DNA of 64,000 bases from Bacilli bacterium. Lineage in GTDB: Bacteria > Bacillota_I > Bacilli_A > Izemoplasmatales > Hujiaoplasmataceae. Shown here piece after piece: positions 1 through 9,895 of this stretch. The stretch covers positions 53,457 to 117,456 of the forward strand of contig JAGYOE010000001.1 of the NCBI GenBank assembly GCA_018399755.1, given 5' to 3'. Below the pieces are notes generated by a model. It was not told where the DNA came from, did not search any database, and saw nothing but the letters and a program-made list of their open reading frames with translations. The position numbers and the translations under genes are program-made. The first letter of the stretch is position 1; every line of letters begins with the position of its first letter.

Positions 1-1
1 C

Positions 2-199
2 AGCTTTGTGGTTTTTTATGTGTTATTGAAAAAAGGATTACCTGGAATGAAACCTTTAACTGATAATGAATTATATGATGCAATTATTAATACTGATTTT
101 TTCCACTTTATAAATCCGAGGATAAGGAAAATATATAAGGAAAACTCTGAAGTTTTTAACTCAATAGTAGCTGATGTTATTAGTGAGGTGGAAAAATGA
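2..199 (+). CDS. C-terminal part of an uncharacterised protein (open to window edge)
   Basis: Frame is open to the window start; ends in TGA overlapping the next ATG (atga). Confidence 0.5.
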   Translation, partial: SFVVFYVLLKKGLPGMKPLTDNELYDAIINTDFFHFINPRIRKIYKENSEVFNSIVADVISEVEK

Positions 200-1362
200 T
201 ATTAGAATTTTTTAAGAAAATATTAAATACCGAATATTTGCCAATGACTGAAGTAAGAAAATTAAAAGTATATTTAATTTTATTGTTCTTAGTTATTTTT
301 ACTATCTTGACTATACCAATTTCACAATTGTTAAATTACAGTTTTTGGATTAAATTTATTTTTATAGGTTTTTTCTTTTTGTTAACGATTTTAACTATTG
401 TATTTTTGAAATTAGAAAAATTATTCTTAGCAATGCAAAATACAATTATACATTCACTACTAATAATGATTTTCTATACACAAGGTATTTCTAGTTTTTA
501 TGCTTATTTATTGTTTTATGTTACACTAACTATTATAGCTTTATATCAAGAAGTATATTCATATTTTGTTTATGGAACTACTGTTTTAGTTTTAGGTGTA
601 TTATATATATTATCGCATAAAAGTGGGTTGTTAATTACTAATGATATAGCAGGAGCTATATATATTTATCTTAGTGGATTAGCGCTTTATTATACAATTA
701 ATTTTGTTCATATATTAATTAATGAAAAATCTTATGCAGATATGAATTTAGAATGGATAAAATCTAAAAAAACCAATGATAGTATTCAAGAGGATCTATA
801 TTCTTATATAAACTCTTTAAGGAAGATGGAAAAAAAACCTCCTATCTATGAAGATTTAGAATTTCAAAAAGCTGTATTTGAAATATCTCAGTTTATTGCT
901 AAACAAATTATGAAAGATGGGGAAGAGATTATAAACATAGCTGATTTATATGTATATATTCATGAAAAAGGAATAGATACAATAATTGATAATGATGAAA
1001 TTAGTTTTAATATGAAAAAAACTACTGAAAGTTTAAAGAAATATCTTTTAAATGATAATTCTGATTTATTCTCTATGGCGATAAATTTTTATTTAAGAAG
1101 CAAGAAATCTAAGTTTTCTTTAGGGCATGACTTAATAATAGATGTACTAACTCAATTTAGCGATGAACAATTAATTGCTTTTTGTTTAATTTATAGCTAT
1201 TTAGCCTTAAATTTATATCAATCAAGTGAATGGAATAAATTTGATGAAAACGCATTTCTTCATAACTTTAATTTAGTTAATTTTGAAGAGTTTTTTACAG
1301 ATGATATAATTGGCTTTTATAAAGATAATGAAGATATTATTAAAAAACATTTAACGAAATAA
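196..1362 (+). CDS. Multi-TM membrane protein with cytoplasmic C-terminal domain, unknown function
   Basis: 388 aa ORF, about 6 hydrophobic segments in N-terminal half, overlaps upstream stop by 4 nt. Confidence 0.8.
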   Translation: MILEFFKKILNTEYLPMTEVRKLKVYLILLFLVIFTILTIPISQLLNYSFWIKFIFIGFFFLLTILTIVFLKLEKLFLAMQNTIIHSLLIMIFYTQGISSFYAYLLFYVTLTIIALYQEVYSYFVYGTTVLVLGVLYILSHKSGLLITNDIAGAIYIYLSGLALYYTINFVHILINEKSYADMNLEWIKSKKTNDSIQEDLYSYINSLRKMEKKPPIYEDLEFQKAVFEISQFIAKQIMKDGEEIINIADLYVYIHEKGIDTIIDNDEISFNMKKTTESLKKYLLNDNSDLFSMAINFYLRSKKSKFSLGHDLIIDVLTQFSDEQLIAFCLIYSYLALNLYQSSEWNKFDENAFLHNFNLVNFEEFFTDDIIGFYKDNEDIIKKHLTK

Positions 1363-1371
1363 GGTGAAAAA

Positions 1372-2154
1372 ATGGCGCTTGTTTTATCTATAGCTAATCA
1401 AAAAGGCGGGGTTGGCAAAACAACAACCGCAATAAATTTAGCTAGTTCTCTAGCTAATTTAAGAAATAAGATATTATTAATAGATTTAGACTATCAAGCT
1501 AATGCAACTTCTTGTATGGGAATAAATCGTGGCAGCTATACAAAAAGTGTTTTTGATGTTTTTAAAAAAGCTGCTAATTTTGAAGATATCTTAATCAAAA
1601 GCAACCATAGAAATATTGATGTTTTACCAGCCAAAACTATGGTTGAAGGTGTAGAAGAGATTATTATTGCAGATTCAAACCGAGACTTTATCCTTCATGA
1701 TTTATTAAAAAAAGCAAAGGAGAGTTATGATTATATTTTGGTGGATTGTCCACCTTCTTTAGGCTATATAACAACTAATGCTTTAATAGCTTCTGATGGG
1801 GTTATAATACCTGTACAATGTGAATTCTTAGCTATGGATGGTTTAACCCAACTTTTAAATACAATCAGAACAGTACAAAATAAAAAGAAAGTTAATAAAG
1901 AAGAATTAACAATCTTTGGAGTTTTATTAACTATGTTAGATAAACGAGTAAACTCTGGTTTTCAAATTGTAAATGAAATTAAAACCTATTTTAAAGAAAA
2001 AGTATTTAAAACTATTATTCCAAGAAATATAACTTGTTCTAATGCAACGTTTTATGGAATGCCGGTTACTCAATATTCACCTAAATGTAAATCTTCAATT
2101 AGTTATAAAAAGTTAGCTAAAGAGGTGGTTAATCGTTATGAACAGCAAGGATGA
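1372..2154 (+). CDS. parA: ParA/Soj chromosome partitioning ATPase
   Basis: Deviant Walker A KGGVGKTTTAINLA, LVDCPPSLG motif; followed by parB. Confidence 0.96.
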   Translation: MALVLSIANQKGGVGKTTTAINLASSLANLRNKILLIDLDYQANATSCMGINRGSYTKSVFDVFKKAANFEDILIKSNHRNIDVLPAKTMVEGVEEIIIADSNRDFILHDLLKKAKESYDYILVDCPPSLGYITTNALIASDGVIIPVQCEFLAMDGLTQLLNTIRTVQNKKKVNKEELTIFGVLLTMLDKRVNSGFQIVNEIKTYFKEKVFKTIIPRNITCSNATFYGMPVTQYSPKCKSSISYKKLAKEVVNRYEQQG

Positions 2155-3001
2155 ATTAATTAAAAGAAGTTTATCAGATTTATTAAAAGAAAATGAAATA
2201 GAAGTTAAAGAAAATGAAGAAATCTATGATTTAGAACTTGATAAGATTAGTCCTAATCCTTTTCAACCTCGTAAACACTTTGATGAAAAGGCTATGAGAG
2301 AACTAGCGGATTCTATTAGAATAAATGGTGTTTTACAACCTGTTATTGTAAAGAAAATAGCTAATGGCTATTTATTAGTTGCGGGTGAGAGAAGATGTCG
2401 CGCTGCTGAAATGGCTGGGTTTAAAACAGTTCCTGGTATAATCAGGGACTATAATAATCAATATTTAGCTGAATTAGCTTTGTTAGAAAATATTCAAAGA
2501 GAAGATTTGACTATAGTTGAAGAAGCAAAAGCTTACCAAAATGCTATAGAATCTTTAGAATTAACTCATTTAGAATTAGCTAATAAGATTGGTAAAAGCA
2601 GATCATATGTCTCTAATGCTTTAGGTATTTTATCATTGCCTGAAGAAGTAATTAAAGAAATAAATGAAGGTAATATTACTATGGGGCATGCAAGAAGTTT
2701 GAGTAAATTAAAAGATAATACTCGGATTATCGATATTGCTAAAATTATTATTAATAAAAAACTAACAGTTCGCGATATTGAACAGTTAGTAAAAAAAGAA
2801 AAAAAGAAAAAAACTATTAAAAGAAAACCTGTAGATATTAATTTACAAAAAAATTTAACTGAAACCAGAGATAAATTAAACCAATATTTAAACTTAAAAA
2901 GCGAGATTAAATTATCTAGTAATAAATTGATTATTACAATTAAAGATAATATGGAATTAGAAAAAGTTAAACAATTATTAAAAGGTGACAATAATGAATA
3001 A
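2138..3001 (+). CDS. parB: ParB/Spo0J partition protein
   Basis: NPFQPRKHF, GERRCRAAEMAG, ENIQREDLTIVEEA motifs. Confidence 0.96.
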   Translation: MNSKDELIKRSLSDLLKENEIEVKENEEIYDLELDKISPNPFQPRKHFDEKAMRELADSIRINGVLQPVIVKKIANGYLLVAGERRCRAAEMAGFKTVPGIIRDYNNQYLAELALLENIQREDLTIVEEAKAYQNAIESLELTHLELANKIGKSRSYVSNALGILSLPEEVIKEINEGNITMGHARSLSKLKDNTRIIDIAKIIINKKLTVRDIEQLVKKEKKKKTIKRKPVDINLQKNLTETRDKLNQYLNLKSEIKLSSNKLIITIKDNMELEKVKQLLKGDNNE

Positions 3002-3194
3002 AGATAAACTAAAAAAAGGTTCAATTTTAGTTTTAAAAAAAGGTCATCCCTGTGGAGAAAATTTATGGGAAATTATTCGTTTCGGAGCTGTTTGTAAACT
3101 AAAATGTTTAGGATGTCAAAGAGAAGTTTTGATGAACAGAATGGATTTACGGAAAAAGGTAAAAAAGGTGGTTAACAATGAAGAAGATAATTGA
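2994..3194 (+). CDS. DUF951 family protein
   Basis: KGHPCGENLWEIIRFGAVCKLKCLGCQREVLMNR typical of DUF951; ATG at 2994. Confidence 0.85.
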   Translation: MNKDKLKKGSILVLKKGHPCGENLWEIIRFGAVCKLKCLGCQREVLMNRMDLRKKVKKVVNNEEDN

Positions 3195-3468
3195 GGAGAT
3201 AATAAAATTTAGAGATGAACGTGGCTGGAAAAGACATGATACTCCTTCAGCGCTTGCAAAATCAATCATTATTGAAGCCGCAGAGTTACTAGAAAATTAT
3301 CAATGGGAAGACGTTACCCCTAACGAAGAAAATGTAAAAGAAGAATTAGCTGATGTATTAATTTACGCTTTGGCTATGGCTACTGATTTAGGTTTAGATC
3401 CAGAAAAAATTATTAAAGAAAAATTAATAAAAAACGAAGAAAAATATCCTAAATTTGATAAAAAATGA
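3178..3468 (+). CDS. MazG-like nucleotide pyrophosphohydrolase
   Basis: EAAELLENYQW...EELADVLIYAL motifs. Confidence 0.88.
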   Translation: MKKIIEEIIKFRDERGWKRHDTPSALAKSIIIEAAELLENYQWEDVTPNEENVKEELADVLIYALAMATDLGLDPEKIIKEKLIKNEEKYPKFDKK

Positions 3469-3607
3469 TTTAAAATCATTAATTTCCATCATTTATCTGG
3501 CTATATTTGGTTATTTTGGTTTTTTTTGCGAAAACGGAAAATAATAATTGACAAATGGCTCTATAAATAGTAAAATATTATTCGCATTGCAAAGAGATTT
3601 AGGAAAT

Positions 3608-3684
<77 letters not shown>

Positions 3685-3692
3685 TTTTTTAT

Positions 3693-3768
3693 GGGGTATT
3701 AGCTCAGCTGGGAGAGCGCCTGCCTTGCACGCAGGAGGTCAGCGGTTCGAGCCCGCTATACTCCACCA
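3693..3768 (+). tRNA. tRNA-Ala(TGC)
   Basis: Complete cloverleaf, anticodon TGC, CCA end. Confidence 0.95.
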
Positions 3769-3788
3769 TTTATCTGAAATAAAGTAAC

Positions 3789-3865
3789 GGCGGTGTAGCT
3801 CAACTGGCTAGAGCGTACGGTTCATACCCGTGAGGTTGAGAGTTCAAGTCTCTCTGCCGCTACCA
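3789..3865 (+). tRNA. tRNA-Met(CAT), elongator type
   Basis: Cloverleaf with loop TTCATAC, CCA end. Confidence 0.92.
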
Positions 3866-3871
3866 TTTGAA

Positions 3872-3949
3872 GGACCCATAGCTCAGCTGGTTAGGAGCTA
3901 TCGGCTCATAACCGATCGGTCGTAGGTTCGAATCCTACTGGGTCCACCA
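3872..3949 (+). tRNA. tRNA with CAT anticodon (Ile2 or Met)
   Basis: GGACCCA...TGGGTCC acceptor stem, CTCATAA loop; apparent extra G in D arm (ttaggagcta). Confidence 0.85.
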
Positions 3950-3977
3950 TATATATTTTTATCAACACAATCCATTC

Positions 3978-4064
3978 GGAGAAATACCCAAGCCCGGCTG
4001 AAGGATCGGTCTTGAAAACCGACAGGGCGTGCGAGCGCCGCGTCTGAATCCCCTTTCTCCGCCA
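3978..4064 (+). tRNA. tRNA-Ser(TGA), sequence apparently carrying several indels
   Basis: ggagaaatacccaag...tcggtcttgaaaaccga...gagcgccgcg...tttctccgcca; T arm damaged. Confidence 0.75.
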
Positions 4065-4066
4065 CA

Positions 4067-4127
4067 TGTCAATATTAGCTTAATGGCAAAGCCTATGGAA
4101 GTAGGTTCGATTCCTACAGTTGACACT
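4067..4127 (+). tRNA. Truncated tRNA, anticodon arm missing (identity unclear)
   Basis: tgtcaatattagcttaatggcaaagc...gtaggttcgattcctacagttgaca: acceptor, D and T arms present, anticodon arm collapsed. Confidence 0.5.
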
Positions 4128-4161
4128 GTAATTTTCACTCGCTGATTCAAAACAGCGTATT

Positions 4162-4238
4162 GACCCGCTAGCTCAGTTGGTAGAGCATTTGACTTTTAAT
4201 CAAAGGGTCAGGCGTTCGAATCGGGTCAGGAGCCACCA
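4162..4238 (+). tRNA. tRNA-Lys(TTT) with damaged T arm/acceptor 3' side
   Basis: gacccgctagctcagttggtagagcatttgacttttaatcaaagggtcaggcgttcgaatc then aberrant 3' end. Confidence 0.7.
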
Positions 4239-4240
4239 CC

Positions 4241-4325
4241 GCCGGAGGGCGAACAGGTACGTGCCGGACTTTAACCCTAAATTGCCTTAAAGTAGCGACG
4301 CGTCGGCTCAAGTCCTGGGCCTGGA
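4241..4325 (+). tRNA. Heavily corrupted tRNA-Leu-like sequence
   Basis: gccggagggcgaacaggtacg...ggacttta...gtagcgacgcgtcggctcaagtcc resembles a long-variable-arm tRNA-Leu. Confidence 0.4.
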
Positions 4326-4337
4326 AAATATCTTAGT

Positions 4338-4407
4338 AAGTATTAGCTCAGCTGGGAGAGCGCCTGCCTTAATGCAGGAGGTCATGGTTCGATCCCGCTA
4401 TCCACCA
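4338..4407 (+). tRNA. Second tRNA-Ala-like copy, corrupted
   Basis: tattagctcagctgggagagcgcctgcctt..tgcaggaggtc.. matches the clean tRNA-Ala at 3693 with anticodon-loop and T-arm losses. Confidence 0.6.
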
Positions 4408-4473
4408 AAAGAAAATATGCGTTGACAAACTATTTTCATTTTTGATATCATAGAATAGCAGCAAATATAACAC

Positions 4474-4548
4474 CGCGGGGTGGAGCAGTCTGGTAGCTCG
4501 TTGGGCTCATAACCCAGAGGTCGGAGGTTCAAATCCTTCCCGCAACCA
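4474..4548 (+). tRNA. Initiator tRNA-fMet(CAT), apparent loss of C residues near 3' end
   Basis: cgcggggtggagcagtctggtagctcgttgggctcataacccagaggtcggaggttcaaatccttcccgcaacca; lacks acceptor base 1-72 pair as in initiators. Confidence 0.88.
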
Positions 4549-4551
4549 TAA

Positions 4552-4626
4552 GGTCCGGTAGTGTAGTGGTTAACATGCCAGTCTGTCACACTGGAGATCG
4601 TGGGTTCAAGTCCCGTCCGACCGCCA
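4552..4626 (+). tRNA. tRNA-Asp(GTC)
   Basis: Cloverleaf, loop CTGTCAC. Confidence 0.85.
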
Positions 4627-4642
4627 TTTTTTTATTTTGTAT

Positions 4643-4718
4643 GGTCCGGTAGCTCAGTAGGTAGAGCAATGGACTGAAAATCCATGTGTCGGCGGTTCGA
4701 TCCCGCCCTGGACCACCA
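4643..4718 (+). tRNA. tRNA-Phe(GAA)
   Basis: Complete cloverleaf, loop CTGAAAA, CCA end. Confidence 0.93.
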
Positions 4719-4771
4719 TAGAGAACGAAATGCAGCCATCTTAGATGGCTTTTTTTGTCGGTTTAATTGAT
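4671..4771 (+). repeat. tRNA-Phe 3' half + terminator, copy A (within functional tRNA)
   Basis: Shares a 53-nt exact match (cgccctggaccacc...gatggcttttttt, 4704-4756) with 7275-7327. Confidence 0.9.
4735..4756 (+). terminator. Rho-independent terminator of the tRNA cluster
   Basis: gccatc ttag? gatggc hairpin region followed by T7. Confidence 0.8.
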
Positions 4772-5066
4772 ATAGTGATTTATGGCTTTACCATAAAGAA
4801 GCGATTATAGATTTTTGTTATTATATATTGTATTTTTAAATTGGAAACAAATCTTTACTATTGATTTTGTTTTTATTCTTATTTACACATTGTTTTTACT
4901 ATTTTGAAGGTTTTATTTTATAATATAAGTTAAGTATCAGTTAAATAACTTGTAAGGCCTTTAAAATAGTTTATTTTATGTAAATTAAAGTAAACCCATA
5001 GTTAACTATTAACAGTATTTACACATACATCAATAAATATATAATACAATTATCGGAGGTGTATTG

Positions 5067-6296
5067 ATGTCTCAAGTTATAGATAATGTAAAAGTAGGTA
5101 ATCATATTAAAACTTTATTAAAGAAAAAAAGATGACTCAGAGTGAGCTCGCTGAAAATTATTAATATCAAAATCAGCTGTTTCACAAAATTTAAGTGGAA
5201 GAAGTACATTTGACATTGAGAATTTATTAAAAATCGCAAAAATTATTTGATATGTCATTAGAAGAATTAATTGAGGAGAAATCAAAATCAACAATATATA
5301 TCAGATTATGAAAAGATTGTTGATAAGGGTTTAAAAGGTATTCAGCAAGTTGATGCTAAGAATTTAAGAATTGCTGAGCCAGACTTTACGGGAAAGTACT
5401 AGTTGATTATATCATCGAGCATGAAAAAATGGGATATGCTTGAATAATTACATAATCGCGATGTGATTTTCACACATGATTATTTTAGACGAGCAAAGGA
5501 TGTTTTATTAAAAGTAATTCTTGTTTTGTTGGAACACGACATTAAGGATGTCGTAAAGTATTTCATTCATTATAAAAATATAAATGGTGATTTACTTATT
5601 GAGGATGAAGAAAAAGGTTATTTGATATGGAAACTATTGATAAAAATAATAATAAAGATGTTGTTAAGCTACTTTATTCAAACCAAAGTAACTTATTCAA
5701 AAAATATTAAATGTTTTTGATTATAAACAAAAATGACTTAATTAGGTAAATCTGTTCTAATCAAGTCTATTGGTGAATATAAACTATCAAATGTATTTTC
5801 TATTTTAAACTATTGTAGATGATGATTTTTCTGAAGTGTTTAATGTCTTTTTACATCATCAATATTATAAAGGTATTAAATTCTAGCTGAGCATTATAAT
5901 GAATCTACAATATCCTATTATAAAAAGATGAGCATTGGTGTTCAAGCATGTATTCTCAAATTAGTAGAAGATCATCAGTTCGACTTGGAGATTGAGTTTT
6001 TTAAAAATCGTTTATACACAAAACTTAACAGAAGTTCTCAGATTATCAATAGAAACTGGTCAAAATAAAATTGTTTCAATATATTATTGCGAATTATAAA
6101 GACGATGTTATATTTAAGAAAATCGGTGAATATTGTATTGAATATAATAACTTAGAGTTGTTTGATTCAATATGTGAATATTTAGTCGATGATGATTTAG
6201 ATTATTTACTATCGTACAATAAAGTCAAAGGATATTGGTTTCATGGTTGCTTTAGTGAATTTAGGTGCAAGATTTAGAGAAAATATTACAATCTAG
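5067..6296 (+). pseudogene. XRE-family HTH regulator with long alpha-helical C-terminal region, frameshifted in this sequence
   Basis: RBS ggaggt; conceptual MSQVIDNVKVGNHIKTLLKKK/MTQSELAE/ISKSAVSQNLSGRSTFDIENLLKIAK/LFDMSLEELIEEK; ORFs 5463-5720 and 6071-6277 are later segments. Confidence 0.7.
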
Positions 6297-6356
6297 ATAC
6301 ATACAATAAAAATCAATATAATATTAGAATACTTTATTAAAATGGAGGAAAAATAG

Positions 6357-7026
6357 ATGGATTTATAAAAGAAAATTTTGAAGTAATTATGATCCTTTGT
6401 GTAATTTTTCTAGCTGTATTAATGTTTATAGTGATAGGCTTAAATCGTTATTTAGTTTCTTATTATTTAACAAAGAAGTTTAATATAGATGCGAATTATG
6501 AAGTTGATGCTAAAACGGGGACAAAAACGCTTTTACTCTTAAAATCTACAATAACAATATTAATGATATTATAGCGGGGTTTGGTTTTTGTTTATAAAAA
6601 TCATAATATAGATTTTTATAATAAATTCTTAGAACTAAACAATTTTTCCAATAAATCATAAACTAGTGATTCCATCAAGGGATTTATAAATATGTTCATC
6701 ACTGTTGATGATTTAAAAGCTATTATCTACGAAATTAATAAGGGTAATTATAAAGTATCTTCAATTAAAGCTTATGTTACAGATTCATTAGGTATAACGA
6801 CAATGAATAAAACAAAACGATAAGAAAATTATTATATAAAGATTTAAAGAATGATTATTTGGAGGATAAGCAAAAGGAGAAGAATGTTCAGAAACTCGAG
6901 AGATTAGAAAGAAAAAATAAAGAAAAACAACGTTTAGAAAATAGATTAAAAAGAAAAGAAAAAATTAATAAGATGAAAATGTCATTTAAAAAGTTCATTA
7001 ATTTTTTCCGAAGAAAAAGAAATTAA
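6357..7026 (+). pseudogene. Single-TM protein with charged coiled-coil basic C-terminus, frameshifted
   Basis: TM segment in ORF 6389-6574; conceptual C-terminus KNDYLEDKQKEKNVQKLERLERKNKEKQRLENRLKRKEKINKMKMSFKKF. Confidence 0.55.
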
Positions 7027-7243
7027 TACTCCTTAAACATTCAAATAGATAAATATTCCTAGAAAAAAATACAAGAATTAGCAATTATAATTATTACTGT
7101 ATTATTTAATGAACAGAGAAAAGGTAAAGAAATCCTTTAGTTCGATTTATTGTTTTATATAAAATTAAGCATCTTATTTATATCATATAGATAGGATTGG
7201 TAATTATTTTTTTACTTAAACTGTATTCTCTAATTGCATTTTT

Positions 7244-7345
7244 GGACTGAAAGCATGTATTGGCGGTTCGATTTCGCCCTGGACCACCATAGAGAACGAA
7301 ATGCAGCCATCTTAGATGGCTTTTTTTTTTTGTTGGTTTAATCGA
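7244..7345 (+). repeat. tRNA-Phe 3' half + terminator, copy B
   Basis: ggactgaaagcatgtattggcggttcgatttcgccctggaccaccatagagaacgaaatgcagccatcttagatggctttt. Confidence 0.9.
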
Positions 7346-7812
7346 GTTGTATTATTTGGTTAAATATTTATTTTCCTTTGTCTTATGACATTACTAATTA
7401 TTTTATAAATATATTAATTCAAAGTTACCTAATGTAATATCTTGTTTATGCGTAGAGATTTTACCCATGGTACTTAATATTGGTATTTTAGATCCATTGC
7501 CGAAATAAGAGCTGAACACTGGCAGTTGCCATATCATTGGTAAGATGCATTGATCATCATTGAACAAATTTGACGACAGTGTTATATGCAGCTCACGAAA
7601 TATGAGAAAATATCTGGTAAAACATATGGTGTTTGCTTCATCTGGTTACCGGAAAACTATTATCATTATAAATATGCTTTTGATGAGAATTATATGTCAA
7701 TGTTCTAGAGGAAAGATCATTTTCATATTTTGATGATGACTGTACGGCTGCCAAGAAGCAAGAGAAATCAAAAATATAGTTAGTCTTGTTGATACAATAA
7801 TGATGTGGATGT

Positions 7813-8210
7813 ATGAATATAATTTTGGAGTCATCAACATATGAGGAACTAACATCTTTGATGACCAATGATATAAAATCAATTATCTCAATGATACATC
7901 AACATTTAGAAAAAGAAGGAGAACTTGTCGGTTTTGCTGATATGTATTCAGTGATTTATGAAGCCTTATTAATTGGAAAAGAACATGGGAAAATTCAAGC
8001 ATATGGACAGTCATTGACATTATGGCTTCCATAGATACATATTTAAAATATGCATCAAAATTTAAACAGCATCTTCTTAACATATATGGTAATGATAAGT
8101 ACAATCAAGTCATTGACTCAATGAATGATTCTCCTTATAAAAACACACATTTAAAATTCCGATTGAATTCAGACGAAGAAGCTATAATGCCTTTTTCAAG
8201 TTTTTTATAG
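7813..8210 (+). pseudogene. Uncharacterised alpha-helical protein, frameshifted
   Basis: ORFs 7813-8034 and 8022-8210 read as one protein after one frameshift. Confidence 0.5.
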
Positions 8211-8905
8211 ACAAATAGAATACTATATAATAGAAGTCTATCCTTCTTCCTTCAATGATGAGTATAATTTTTGGTCAATAATATTGGAAGTCATTACTTA
8301 ATAAAAATCTTTACTTAAACTGGACTCTAAATTAACTGACAAATAGATAGGTTAATGAATTATGTAGTAGGTATATTCAGTCAAGTTTTTGTGTCTATAT
8401 ATATATATTTTTAATTAGGATACGAGAGGTGCTGTTATTTTAGAACAAATACTGTGCATTTCGAGGCTATACTGTTGATGCATTTTTGCAAGGTAAAAGG
8501 ATTGATATAGATTAAAGTGCTATGGTTTAAAGTTAACAGTTAAAAATGAAAGGAAACATAAAAATGAAAAAAACGTGGTTACAATCGTCATTTCTTTTTA
8601 TGTATTCACTTTAATTTTTATAATCTTTTTTTCCTCGAGAAAGTATAGATTTAGGATTACAGAGCAATCACGTTTATCTATGTGTTGGTTCTGTTGATTT
8701 CTTCCATTGTCTTTCATCCCAAGATAAGATTTATTTTAGACAAAAGCATTTTTTAAAGTATATTGACTGGCTATTAAAATTTATTGTTTTATTGTTGCAA
8801 TAGTTTACTTTAACAGATTTTCCACAGCTAGCAATGGCTCTAGTTTACACGTTTTCAGTATTGTGTGAAATTCAGTTAAGTATTTTTTGAACAAACATAT
8901 AGCTT

Positions 8906-9307
8906 TTGATATCTAGAACCGAAATAACTAACCATATTGAAGATTATAAAGATAAATTAAATAAAATTTCTAAAAAGGGAATTATATTCCCGCTAACTCT
9001 TATGTATGTTTTGGTATTGATGATTATTATGAACTTATTATTTTACTATAACGATATTATTTTAGGAGTGCTTTTTATAAGTTTTTGTTTGATAAATATA
9101 TTTGTTTAAGACTAAATAGAAGTCAAAAACTAATTGGTTTTCAAAATTTATCATTGTTAGCAGGCATCTTATTAGCACAAATTCTTAATAGATTCTTTGG
9201 AGAGACTCTCTATTTAAATGTAAAAAGGAATTATTGAACTAATAGGAATTGTTATTATAGTTGTTTCATTGATACCGTTAAACAATGAAGTGAAAAAAAG
9301 TCCTTAA
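8906..9307 (+). pseudogene. Small membrane protein, frameshifted
   Basis: Hydrophobic segments in ORF 8906-9109 continue in another frame (GFQNLSLLAGILLAQILNRFFG...IELIGIVIIVVSLIPL). Confidence 0.5.
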
Positions 9308-9490
9308 AATTTAAAAAAAGAAACCATGTAATAGTGTTTTTTAGAATACATAACTCCAGAAATATTTTTTGTCTTTGCAAATGAGAAAGTATTTATTATT
9401 CAAATTGTTCATAATGAAACTAGCGAAATAAGAAGAACATTTCAAAGGATATTCAGCTCAACAGAGAAATGAATTAGTTACTTCTTCTTA

Positions 9491-9524
9491 TTGATTGCAT
9501 TTTTGGATTGAAAATCTATTATTC
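9491..9524 (+). repeat. Partial tRNA-Phe anticodon-arm fragment, copy C
   Basis: ttgattgcatttttggattgaaaatctattattc matches the left edge of copy B (aattgcatttttggactgaaa). Confidence 0.6.
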
Positions 9525-9580
9525 AAAATAATTTGTATGTATCATATTAAACATGATTATTTGTACAAGGAGGAAACTAT

Positions 9581-9745
9581 ATGAAGATGAAACATGTTGA
9601 TATCCTTATTACTTTTATAGGATTAGCAGGATTAATAACAATTGGGTTAATGAGCATTACAGACCACAAAGCTGACAGATATTTTTCAGTTGTTCCGGTT
9701 CAAATATTTTTCGCATCACTTTTCATTGCTGGGTATAAGTTATAA
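9581..9745 (+). CDS. 54-aa hydrophobic protein
   Basis: Strong RBS aaggaggaaactatATG; MKMKHVDILITFIGLAGLITIGLMSITDHKADRYFSVVPVQIFFASLFIAGYKL; one of the few intact ORFs here. Confidence 0.65.
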   Translation: MKMKHVDILITFIGLAGLITIGLMSITDHKADRYFSVVPVQIFFASLFIAGYKL

Positions 9746-9806
9746 AAGTAATTAATATTTTCAAATAACTTTAAATTAATCTTTATTAATTAATCGATGC
9801 ATGAAA

Positions 9807-9895
9807 CGACTGGAAACTAAGTTTTAGTGGTCGGTCACACCCTGACCAATTATAGAGATCGAAATACAGCCATCTTAAGATGGCTTTTTGTTGTT
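9807..9895 (+). repeat. Diverged tRNA-Phe 3' half + terminator, copy D
   Basis: cgactggaaactaagttttagtggtcggtcacaccctgaccaattatagagatcgaaatacagccatcttaagatggcttttt. Confidence 0.8.

Noticed and set aside
2566-3024. Minus-strand 152-aa ORF overlapping parB
   Set aside because: Shadow of parB; low-complexity hydrophobic translation.
3962-4589. Minus-strand ORFs 3962-4150 and 4398-4589
   Set aside because: They are antisense to tRNA genes; composition reflects tRNA sequence (the well-known spurious VGIEPTS/GKDLNLRPLGYEP type tRNA-antisense translations).
7638-8104. Minus-strand ORFs 7638-7868, 7697-7882, 7883-8104
   Set aside because: Opposite the plus-strand frame that joins 7813-8034 with 8022-8210 into a plausible protein; no RBS.
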